Of a DNA stretch of 6,069 bases, positions 1 to 4,815 are shown one piece after another. The notes beneath the pieces were generated by a model. The model searched no databases. It was not told the origin of the DNA and worked only from the letters and a program-made list of their open reading frames with translations. Position 1 is the first letter of the stretch; the number at the start of each line of letters is the position of its first letter. Where the stretch lies: positions 1-6,069 of the forward strand of contig JAKLKT010000207.1 in assembly GCA_023150495.1 (NCBI GenBank), in the 5' to 3' direction. Made by a program: the position numbers and the translations under genes. Source of the stretch: Planctomycetota bacterium (GTDB lineage: Bacteria > Planctomycetota > PLA2).

Positions 1-961
1 CGAGGTCCCGCTCGATCGACCGGAGCGGCCGGTAGAGGAAGAGGCCGTGCGCGTACTCGGTCTTCAAACTTCGCCAGAACCGATCGATCCGGGCGAGAGA
101 CCGGGAGCCGCGCCTAGCGACGGCGCCGAAACGGTGCCGGATGCCGCGGCGGGCGAGCGCGCGCTTGAACGCGGCGGAGGTGAACTGTCGGCCGTAGTCC
201 GTGATCAGATGGCGAGGCTGAGCGTGTCCGAGCACGGCCTCGCGCAGGAGTCGGACAGCGAAGGCCGCGGTCGGCTCCTTCGCGCAGACCCGGAGCGCGA
301 GGACCCTCCTCGAGAACGCATCGACGACGGCGCCGATGAACACGGAGCGGAAGAGGCCGCCGACACGAGTGAAGTCCACGAGCCAGATGTGGTTCGGACG
401 CTTCGCGAGGAGTTCGGCTGCGCGCCGGGGAAGGACACCGGCGCCGGCGGCGGGCCGGGGCGGTCGCTCGCGGAGTGCGCGCTGGACCGTGGAGCGCGAC
501 GCCTTTAGGCCGAGGCGGGCGAGGATCCCGGCGATCCGGCGCGTGCCCCAGCGCGGCCACTCGCCCTTGAGGCGATGGGCGATCTCGCGCACGAGGTCGG
601 GGAGCTTGTTCGCGGGCGGCTTCGCGTGGACGAGGTTCGCGCGTCCGGACTCGACCTCGCGGTTCCAGTTGACGACGGTCTGCACGGAGAGGACGAAAGC
701 ACGGGCGGTGGCCAAGACGGAGAGCCCATACCGCGCGCGGTGCCAGAGGATGGCGAGCCGCTCCCACGGCCGGTAGCGGGGGCGGCGTCGCGGGTCGAGG
801 CGAAGGAGCCTCGCGCGGAGCAGGTCGATCTGCGCCCGCTGCCGCTCGATCGTCTCGCGGAGTGCAGCGTTCTCCGCGAGCGGCCGGCGGACGAGATACG
901 AGAGCCAGTGGTCGTGGGCGAGGGCGATCTCGCGGGCGACGAGGAGGAGGGCACGGAGCAT
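1..961 (-). CDS. IS-type DDE (rve integrase core) transposase, 3' end beyond window
   Basis: Reading the minus strand from the ATG at 961 gives an uninterrupted frame of about 320 codons to the left edge, so the C-terminus is missing. A TAG stop lies in frame 36 nt upstream and no other ATG, GTG or TTG intervenes, which fixes this start, although no strong Shine-Dalgarno sequence is visible. Residues about 25-55 are leucine- and arginine-rich and could form a coiled coil. A helix-turn-helix lies at about 79-100 (GLSVLATARAFVLSVQTVVNW). A second DNA-binding region lies at about 133-168 (RWGTRRIAGILARLG). The rve catalytic core starts near 185 (NHIWLVDFTRVGG), with D196 and D255 (ITDYGRQFTS). 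The third acidic position is D293 in ARIDRFWRSLKTEY, where the IS3-like group normally has glutamate. Such proteins cut and join the ends of their own insertion sequence. No terminal inverted repeat could be confirmed with one end outside the window. Confidence 0.85.
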   Translation of the reverse strand, partial: MLRALLLVAREIALAHDHWLSYLVRRPLAENAALRETIERQRAQIDLLRARLLRLDPRRRPRYRPWERLAILWHRARYGLSVLATARAFVLSVQTVVNWNREVESGRANLVHAKPPANKLPDLVREIAHRLKGEWPRWGTRRIAGILARLGLKASRSTVQRALRERPPRPAAGAGVLPRRAAELLAKRPNHIWLVDFTRVGGLFRSVFIGAVVDAFSRRVLALRVCAKEPTAAFAVRLLREAVLGHAQPRHLITDYGRQFTSAAFKRALARRGIRHRFGAVARRGSRSLARIDRFWRSLKTEYAHGLFLYRPLRSIERDL

Positions 962-997
962 CTCGTCGAGGATAGTCGTGGCAGACGTGCGGGGTCC

Positions 998-1303
998 CTA
1001 CCGACGGAGGCTCGGGCCGGTTCCCCGGACGGCGCTCCATACGGCAAGGATCAGCGCGTCGGCCCTGCGCACGACGTAGTAGACGTGGTAGCGCGTGGAC
1101 CGAAGGAGGATGCGCCGTACGCCTCGGACCGGGCCGTGTCCGTAGCGCCTGCCGGCGAGAGGCATGTCACCGATCAGCTCGATCGCGGCGGCGAGCTCGT
1201 CGAGGAAGAGGCCCGGTGCCGCGGGGCGGTGCTCACGCCACCAGCGATCGACGTCCCGCGCCTGCCGCTCGGCCTCCGGGGTGATGAGGACGCGCGGCGT
1301 CAC
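998..1303 (-). CDS. ParE/RelE-family toxin of a type II toxin-antitoxin pair
   Basis: The 101-residue protein has the length and layout of ParE-like toxins: an N-terminal helical hairpin with WW at residues 21-22, a middle segment with IELIGDMPLAGRRYG (41-55), and C-terminal strands RRILLRSTRYHVYYVV (63-78) and LILAVWSAVRG. ParE toxins inhibit DNA gyrase, while RelE relatives cut mRNA at the ribosome; the sequence alone does not tell which applies. The start is GTG at 1303, overlapping the antitoxin stop as GTGA, so translation is probably coupled to the upstream gene. The C-terminus (GTGPSLRR) looks complete, so the adjacent transposase gene has not visibly truncated it. Family assignment is by pattern recognition; the pairing with an antitoxin supports it. 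Confidence 0.85.
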   Translation of the reverse strand: MTPRVLITPEAERQARDVDRWWREHRPAAPGLFLDELAAAIELIGDMPLAGRRYGHGPVRGVRRILLRSTRYHVYYVVRRADALILAVWSAVRGTGPSLRR

Positions 1304-1530
1304 CGCTTGCGCCGAAGGTCCTGGACCACCTCGCTCGCGGGCCGTGCCTTGCCCGACTTCGCATCCTCCGCGGAACGCTCGAGCGCCGCGTGGAGCGCGG
1401 CCCGCTCCTCGTCGGTCAGATCGTCGCCCTCGTCATCCACGACGAGATCCAGCACGGTGCCCTCGGGGAGCGTGGTCGGCTCGTCCACGACCAGCCTCCC
1501 CTTCTGGACCTTCGCGCGCAGCTTGTTCAT
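1300..1530 (-). CDS. Antitoxin partner of the ParE-like toxin
   Basis: This is a 76-residue acidic protein directly upstream of the toxin. Residues 1-32 (KVQKGRLVVDEPTTLPEG) resemble the short beta-rich DNA-binding part of AbrB/MazE-like or related small antitoxins. Residues 36-76 (from DDLTDEERAALHAALERS on) are a charged helix of the sort that wraps the toxin. The ATG at 1530 has a GGAGG seven bases upstream. The antitoxin-first order and four-base overlap with the toxin are typical of type II modules, whose antitoxin usually represses its own promoter. I saw no clear operator palindrome upstream. The exact antitoxin family is not certain. Confidence 0.8.
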   Translation of the reverse strand: MNKLRAKVQKGRLVVDEPTTLPEGTVLDLVVDDEGDDLTDEERAALHAALERSAEDAKSGKARPASEVVQDLRRKR

Positions 1531-1537
1531 CCGGAAG

Positions 1538-1542
1538 CCTCC
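1538..1542 (-). promoter_or_regulatory. Ribosome binding site of the antitoxin
   Basis: GGAGG on the minus strand, seven bases before the ATG at 1530. It supports that start and is the only strong Shine-Dalgarno sequence of the toxin-antitoxin operon; the toxin depends on the GTGA overlap. Confidence 0.7.
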
Positions 1543-1591
1543 GAGTCCGACGGTGTTCTGCCCCGATCCTACCGCGTGGCGCGGCCCCGTT

Positions 1592-1621
1592 CTGATGCGC
1601 TACCGCTGCGCTTCTTCTGGA
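1592..1621. repeat. Split direct repeat, left copy
   Basis: A ten-base block (CTGATGCGCT) and a fifteen-base block (TGCGCTTCTTCTGGA) are separated by five unrelated bases. The same two blocks recur at 1809-1839 with a six-base spacer, 10/10 and 14/15 identical. The tail of this copy runs into the TGGAC array. The two copies bracket the tRNA fragment. Origin unknown. Confidence 0.6.
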
Positions 1622-1653
1622 CCATATGGACGATATGGACCATATGGACAACC
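1618..1653. repeat. 9-bp TGGACNNNN tandem array, four units
   Basis: Four consecutive nonamers share TGGAC: TGGACCATA, TGGACGATA, TGGACCATA, TGGACAACC. The first five bases are invariant while the last four drift, which is unlike simple slippage of a perfect unit. The array is in non-coding sequence between the antitoxin gene and a tRNA fragment. A second array of the same period and core is at 2757-2783. Function unknown. The short open frames across it are by-products of a repeat whose unit is a multiple of three. Confidence 0.8.
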
Positions 1654-1689
1654 CGCGGTCGTAAGTCCTTGCGGGACAAGGGGTACGGC

Positions 1690-1733
1690 ACGGATTATGA
1701 GTCCGTAGCTCTATCCGGTTGAGCTACGGCCCC
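1690..1733 (-). pseudogene. Truncated tRNA, 5' part through the anticodon arm, anticodon CAU (Met or Ile2)
   Basis: The minus strand starting at 1733 reads as tRNA: acceptor 5' strand GGGGCCG, then TA (with the conserved U8), D-stem GCTC / loop AACCGGATA / GAGC, one base, and anticodon stem ACGGA / loop CTCATAA / TCCGT. All expected conserved bases are present and the anticodon is CAT, so the parent was elongator tRNA-Met or tRNA-Ile2 (lysidine type). After base 1690 the match ends: no T-arm, no CGGCCCC acceptor 3' strand and no CCA. A small CCTTG/CAAGG hairpin (1667-1681) follows instead. A weak -10-like TAGACT (1745-1750) lies 11 bases upstream, as if the old promoter region were kept. I found no 3' half in the window. 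It cannot be a working tRNA as it stands. Confidence 0.7.
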
Positions 1734-1808
1734 GCGTGCGCGCAAGTCTACCAGCGGCGCGGACTTAGGGCGAGCGGGGGGTGTTCGCGCGGGAGGCCGC
1801 GGGGGGCC

Positions 1809-1839
1809 CTGATGCGCTTGGTGATGCGCTTCTTTTGGA
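1809..1839. repeat. Split direct repeat, right copy
   Basis: This is the partner of the copy at 1592-1621: CTGATGCGCT, six spacer bases, then TGCGCTTCTTTTGGA with one C-to-T difference. The offset is 217-218 bases. The 24/25 identity in the shared blocks is too high for chance in this setting. Confidence 0.6.
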
Positions 1840-1876
1840 ACCCGGTCCCAGCAAGGCGGACAATTCGGCTGTGACG

Positions 1877-2341
1877 ATGCGCCTGGACTTCGTTTTCGAC
1901 ACCAGCGCCGCTCGCACACTGGGCTGCGTGCCCGAGAACCGCTGGGTGGCCATGCGGGCCGTGTGGAAGCGCCACGGGCTGACGACCGCATGGCCCCCGC
2001 ATCTCCTCGGCGAACTGATGGCCAGCAACCTCGCCCGCAAGGGGGGACTCGACGTCCCGGCTATTCGCGAGGTCCAAAAGGCAGTGAGCCGTATGGACGA
2101 CCTCGCCACGGGGCAGATCGAACCGGCGGACGACGACCTGATTCGCCAGTCGCTGTTCGATCTGGCGGGTGAATCACCCCCTCCGCCGAACACGCCGACC
2201 GCCACGTGGCGTAGAGCCATCGGACTGTTCCTTGAGGTTGAACGGCCGGAACAGGTCGAGGCATCTAGGCTGGCCGATCGGCTCCAGGTCGTGACAAGGG
2301 ACGCATCCCTCGACCACGGCGTCGCGATCGACTTTAGGTGA
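1877..2341 (+). CDS. PIN-like domain protein (putative ribonuclease)
   Basis: The 154-residue protein starts FVFDTSAA, the usual opening of PIN-fold nucleases with the first metal-binding aspartate (D8). Further acidic residues in plausible places are E46 (LLGELMA), D85-D87 and D142 in QVVTRDASLD near the C-terminus, where PIN proteins carry their last acidic cluster. PIN domains are Mg-dependent RNases, often toxins or RNA-processing enzymes. The ATG at 1877 is chosen because homology-like sequence starts there; a GTG at 1871 is two codons earlier and closer to an AAGG at 1853-1856. The frame is open upstream to 1781 but that extension looks non-coding. The gene ends six bases before a membrane-protein gene, so the two are probably co-transcribed. 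No antitoxin-like small gene sits next to it, which argues against a standard VapBC pair. The family call is tentative. Confidence 0.5.
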   Translation: MRLDFVFDTSAARTLGCVPENRWVAMRAVWKRHGLTTAWPPHLLGELMASNLARKGGLDVPAIREVQKAVSRMDDLATGQIEPADDDLIRQSLFDLAGESPPPPNTPTATWRRAIGLFLEVERPEQVEASRLADRLQVVTRDASLDHGVAIDFR

Positions 2342-2347
2342 TCCGGC

Positions 2348-2641
2348 GTGCAACGGCGACTACTGTGGGCCGGGTCTGTGGCGATCGGAGTCGTGCCGTG
2401 GCTGGCATACGTGATGATCAAGCGCCCGGATGTGAGAACGTCCTGGGGCCTAGATGAGGTCTACTGGTGGCCGATACTCCCGATGGCGGAGATACTCTGC
2501 GTGTTGGTGGCGTACTATCTGTTTCGGCACAATCGTGGACCGCTTGGGCTGAGAGTTGGTGTGGGCCTGTGGAATCTCAGCTGCGTTCCCATGTTGTTTA
2601 GTGTTCTCCCGTGGCGGGAGCTGTCGCATGCCTTCTATTGA
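2348..2641 (+). CDS. Small three-helix membrane protein, unknown function
   Basis: The protein has 97 residues from a GTG start. Hydrophobic stretches at about 5-24, 41-59 and 68-88 predict three membrane spans, with an arginine-rich N-terminus (QRRLLWAG) and basic residues between spans 2 and 3 (RHNRG). No family is recognised. It follows the PIN-like gene after six bases and is probably in its operon. By hand count GC over 2401-2640 is about 57%, against about 75% for a sampled line near 5400. It uses AT-ending codons (ATA, TTG, TTT) that are rare in the neighbours, which suggests separate ancestry. Confidence 0.55.
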   Translation: MQRRLLWAGSVAIGVVPWLAYVMIKRPDVRTSWGLDEVYWWPILPMAEILCVLVAYYLFRHNRGPLGLRVGVGLWNLSCVPMLFSVLPWRELSHAFY

Positions 2642-3057
2642 CTTGTTGTGGTGTGGCGGCCCAGCGCGCGATGGACGCCGGACTCGCGCCCAGGCGGAGC
2701 ACAGGGAGGCGATGGTCGCCGTCGAGGAGGCGCACGGCGCGCCACGGGAGCCTCATTGGACTCGGTGGACCGTGTGGACAAACACACCCGCATCGAGGCC
2801 GGCAGGTCGCGATCGAATCGGCTGCGGTGGCGCCCGATGTTCGTCGCACCTCTACTCATGCTGAGCGCGTCGCTTTGGTTGAAGGCCGCCGCCGGGTGAC
2901 CTCGCCGCCGCGAGCTCGGGGGGCGGCTGCGGCGAACCGCTGCGCTCCACGTGCCGGTAGCGCGAGCGTCGAAGTGGTAGCCTCCGGCCATTGAGTGGAA
3001 GGCCCAGCGGCCCACCGAGCCGAACTCGCCCGGGGGTAGGCGGTGTCGTCCCCCGCC
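2642..3057. other. Gene-poor stretch with TGGAC array and a doubtful small ORF
   Basis: These 416 bases lie between the membrane-protein gene and the convergent secreted-protein gene. They hold the TGGACNNNN array at 2757-2783 and no gene I can defend. A plus-strand frame of about 44 codons (GTG at 2765 to TGA at 2899) ends in a hydrophobic segment (MFVAPLLMLSASLWLKAAAG) and could be a tiny single-span protein or the degraded tail of one; its first codons are the array itself. Three overlapping longer frames on both strands look like shadows in GC-rich DNA. Confidence 0.45.
2757..2783. repeat. 9-bp TGGACNNNN tandem array, three units
   Basis: Units are TGGACTCGG, TGGACCGTG and TGGACAAAC. The five-base core and nine-base period match the array at 1618-1653, on the same strand, while the variable four bases differ completely. 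Finding the core conserved at two intergenic places points to a dispersed repeat class rather than a local duplication. Confidence 0.7.
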
Positions 3058-3573
3058 TCACTTCGCCAGCGCGTCGAACCGCGCGCGCTCCTTCCACTTC
3101 GGATCCCCGCCGATGAGGTTCTGCACGTTCTCCTCCAAGACGAGCGCCTTGGAAGAGCGCGGCACGAAGAAGAAGCCGAACGGCGTGGCGCGATCCCCCT
3201 CGGGGCCGCTCTGGAACGAACGGTGGCCGAACCGCAGCAGGACGCGGTCCGCCTCCTCGGCGACCGAGACGGCGTAGATCCCCGCGCTGTTGACACACTG
3301 GCCGCCGAACACGGCGACGACCATGCAGCGCCCGAAGTCCACGTCGGGCACGCCCGCCTCGTTGTAGAAGTCGTCGTGCCCCGCGGGATCGCTGCCGACG
3401 TGCCGCAGCCAGACCTTGACCAGCTCGTCGCGCGTCGTGATCCGGTCGTACTCCTTCGCGGCGACCTTGCTCGCAGCCCCAGCGAGCGTCACGTAGGGCT
3501 TCGTCTCTCGCGCGTCCTGAGCCGCGGCGATCCCGAGGCCGATGGTGATGAGACCGAGCAGGGCGTTCCGCAT
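3058..3573 (-). CDS. Secreted protein with PrcB_C-like domain
   Basis: The 171-residue protein begins with a short signal peptide (MRNALLGLITIGLGIAAAQD); cleavage near residues 18-20 is likely. The mature part carries ITTRDELVKVWLRHVG (45-60), then PDVDFGRCMVVAVFGG (76-91) and GIYAVSVAEEADRVLLRF (98-115), ending with PFGFFFVPRSSKALVLEE (131-148). This order of 'lw / vDF + hydrophobic strand / GY.v / P....v.vP' matches my memory of the PrcB C-terminal domain (PF14343), found in secreted or periplasmic proteins of little-known function. Cys83 and Cys93 could form a disulphide. The start is well supported by GGAAGGAGG seven bases upstream. It stands alone on its strand, divergent from the small membrane ORF. 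The domain call is from recollection and unverified. Confidence 0.65.
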   Translation of the reverse strand: MRNALLGLITIGLGIAAAQDARETKPYVTLAGAASKVAAKEYDRITTRDELVKVWLRHVGSDPAGHDDFYNEAGVPDVDFGRCMVVAVFGGQCVNSAGIYAVSVAEEADRVLLRFGHRSFQSGPEGDRATPFGFFFVPRSSKALVLEENVQNLIGGDPKWKERARFDALAK

Positions 3574-3576
3574 GGC

Positions 3577-3813
3577 GTGTCCTCCTTCCTCGAGCGTAGC
3601 GCCGGCGGGGAGTGGCGCGCGTCACAAGCTCGTAAACGGCGGCTGACCTGGCTCGTCGCCTGCGCCTCGGTGCTCATCGCGCTGAGCTGGTTCGACGTCG
3701 TCAGCCATGCCGTCGGGTGGTGCGGCTTCGCCATCGGCATGGCCGGCAGCGTGATCGGGTGGGGCTTTCGGCCGCCGCAGGCCGACTCGCGGGGCGAGCG
3801 CCCGCCAGAGTGA
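3577..3813 (+). CDS. Possible small membrane protein, start uncertain
   Basis: The region from about 3643 to the TGA at 3811-3813 reads as a natural protein: LTWLVACASVLIALSW, then AVGWCGFAIGMAGSVIGWGF, two hydrophobic spans ending in a polar tail. The longest sensible start is GTG at 3577 (78 residues), but that lies inside the opposite gene's ribosome binding region and has no Shine-Dalgarno of its own. A later non-ATG start, or loss of the true 5' end, is equally possible. The frame is open upstream through the secreted-protein gene, where it is only an antisense shadow. No family is recognised. It may be a remnant. Confidence 0.4.
   Translation: MSSFLERSAGGEWRASQARKRRLTWLVACASVLIALSWFDVVSHAVGWCGFAIGMAGSVIGWGFRPPQADSRGERPPE
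3581..3589 (-). promoter_or_regulatory. Strong ribosome binding site of the secreted protein
   Basis: GGAAGGAGG on the minus strand with a seven-base spacer to the ATG at 3573. It is the best Shine-Dalgarno sequence in the window and fixes that start. Confidence 0.75.
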
Positions 3814-3986
3814 CCACATGCCTTCCCGGATCGGTTGCAGGTAGGTCGGGGCCGTTCGCGGAGGATGTCGACGGCAAGGAGCTCGACGTCATGTTCATGG
3901 CGGGGCCGGAGACCGGCGATCGGCTCCTCGCGGTCGAAGCCGAGCCCGCCGCCGGTCGCGGCGGACGGCGACGTGCTCCTCGAACG

Positions 3987-4010
3987 ATCCGGTTGAGCTG
4001 CGGCCCCGCG
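3987..4010 (-). pseudogene. Second tRNA-derived fragment (acceptor 5' strand plus D-arm half)
   Basis: Twenty-three of 24 bases equal those at 1713-1736, in the same orientation. On the minus strand it reads GGGGCCG-CA-GCTC-AACCGGAT and then departs before the second half of the D-stem. The single difference changes the position equivalent to the nearly invariant U8 to C, which fits a dead copy. It sits in the 280-base interval 3814-4093, where I see no gene; a plus-strand stretch there (for example ELDVMFMAGPETGDRLLAVE) has a protein-like look but no start or recognisable family. Confidence 0.55.
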
Positions 4011-4093
4011 TCGGCGCGAGGACACGCGGATCCCCGAGAACGGCGGCCGCTCCCCGGCAGGCCAATCACCCCGGATGCGCGTTGCCGTACCTG

Positions 4094-4552
4094 CTACGGA
4101 GTGCCCTGCTCGAGGCGGCGGTTCGCTTCGACCATCGTCGCGCGGAGCTTGAGGGCCCACATGAGGAGGGCGAAGACGCAGAGCGCCGCGAACGGGAGGC
4201 TCGAATCGATGGCAGAACCGTACTCGGCGGACCAGTACCGGCTCCCCGGATCCTGCCTACCCTCCACGACCCCCGTGCAGCGAAAGCCGGCGACTGCGGC
4301 GAGAATCGCGGCGCCCCAGAGGTACTCGTATCCGGAGCGCACGCTGCCCAGCGGGCGTCGCAGCGCGAACACGCCCGGAAGGTGATCGAGCACCTTGATC
4401 AGGGTGATCGTCGCAAGTGTTCCGTAGAGCGCCACCGCGAGAGCCGGACCGTTGAACTCCAGGAACCAGGCGCCGCCGTTCTCGTCGCGTGGCATCCTCA
4501 CGTCGAGCCCAAGGGCCAGCACGACGAGCACATGAAGGAGCCTCATGCCCAT
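4094..4552 (-). CDS. Multi-span membrane protein, unknown function
   Basis: The protein has up to 152 residues. Hydrophobic segments lie at about 4-17, 35-57 (PALAVALYGTLATITLIKVL), 77-91 (YLWGAAILAAVAGF) and 116-136 (LPFAALCVFALLMWAL), suggesting three or four spans, with a basic cytoplasmic-looking tail (RRLEQG). No family is recognised. Two ATGs compete: 4552 and 4546. A GGACGG lies six bases before the second, which makes 4546 the better ribosome-bound start. An extended -10-like element at 4559-4567 would instead place transcription at about 4552. It is flanked by gene-free intervals of about 265 bases on each side, so it is probably expressed alone. Confidence 0.6.
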   Translation of the reverse strand: MGMRLLHVLVVLALGLDVRMPRDENGGAWFLEFNGPALAVALYGTLATITLIKVLDHLPGVFALRRPLGSVRSGYEYLWGAAILAAVAGFRCTGVVEGRQDPGSRYWSAEYGSAIDSSLPFAALCVFALLMWALKLRATMVEANRRLEQGTP

Positions 4553-4558
4553 CCGTCC

Positions 4559-4567
4559 AGCATAGCA
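4559..4567 (-). promoter_or_regulatory. Candidate extended -10 promoter element
   Basis: The minus strand reads TGCTATGCT, matching TGnTATnnT, six bases before the ATG at 4552. There is no good -35. If real, transcription would start at or next to the ATG, giving a leaderless or very short leader. Weak evidence. Confidence 0.25.
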
Positions 4568-4764
4568 ACTCCGAAGTCGCAGCCCCTCGGCCCTCGGCGG
4601 GCGCGACGACCCCGACCCGTGCTGTCGCCGACGATCCGCGTTCGCGACGCCGACGACGCGGCGGAGGCGTTCGCGCGCACTGGGCCGGAGACACGCCGAT
4701 GCCCGCCGCCGGGCGCCGTTCGTCTACATCGGCGACCCGCGTTGACGGGCGCCGCGCGGCGCGG

Positions 4765-4790
4765 GATGCAGGGGGGCTCCGGGGGCGGCG
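4765..4790 (+). repeat. 26-nt imperfect inverted repeat, left arm
   Basis: This arm (starting GATGCAGGGGGGC and ending GGGGGCGGCG) matches the minus-strand sequence starting at 5330 in 24 of 26 positions. The arms point toward each other and enclose only the DUF1801 gene. The arm overlaps a 7-bp hairpin at 4776-4797. Confidence 0.6.
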
Positions 4791-4797
4791 CCGGAGC
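4776..4797 (-). terminator. Possible hairpin terminator of the DUF1801 gene
   Basis: A perfect 7-bp stem (GCTCCGG / CCGGAGC) with an eight-base loop begins about 18 bases after the gene's stop. There is no T-tract, so it may act weakly or only protect the 3' end. Confidence 0.35.
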
Positions 4798-4815
4798 ACC
4801 CGCGGGCAGCGCCAC

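Larger units (their letters stand above)
1531..1876. other. Gene-free structured spacer
   Basis: No convincing gene lies in these 346 bases. From left to right the spacer holds the antitoxin leader, the left split repeat, the four-unit TGGAC array, a small hairpin, the tRNA 5' fragment and the right split repeat. It separates the minus-strand toxin-antitoxin operon from the plus-strand PIN-like gene, so it must carry promoters firing outward in both directions. None is convincing by eye. Confidence 0.6.

Noticed and set aside
114..1040. 308-codon minus-strand frame over the transposase
   Set aside because: It is a proline/arginine-rich frame-shifted shadow; the neighbouring frame from 961 shows the HTH and rve motifs continuously.
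1618..1653. CRISPR-like or coding repeat
   Set aside because: Nine-base units without spacers of CRISPR size; encoded peptides on both strands are only repeats of a three-residue pattern in short frames.
575..1708. Longest plus-strand open frame, 377 codons
   Set aside because: It runs antisense through the transposase, toxin and antitoxin genes, has low-complexity Glu/Arg/Ser-rich sequence, and its end is made by the TGGAC array and the tRNA fragment.
1690..1733. Functional tRNA with a group I intron in the anticodon loop
   Set aside because: Known bacterial cases interrupt the anticodon loop, but here loop and both stem strands are intact, and no 3' half is found further along the minus strand in the window.
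2852..3625. 257-codon minus-strand frame over the secreted-protein gene
   Set aside because: Arg-rich shadow; the frame starting at 3573 has a strong Shine-Dalgarno, a signal peptide and a domain pattern.
4749..4762. GCGCC-GCGC-GGCGC palindrome
   Set aside because: Perfect but composed only of G and C in a very GC-rich spacer, without T-tract or known site match; not informative.
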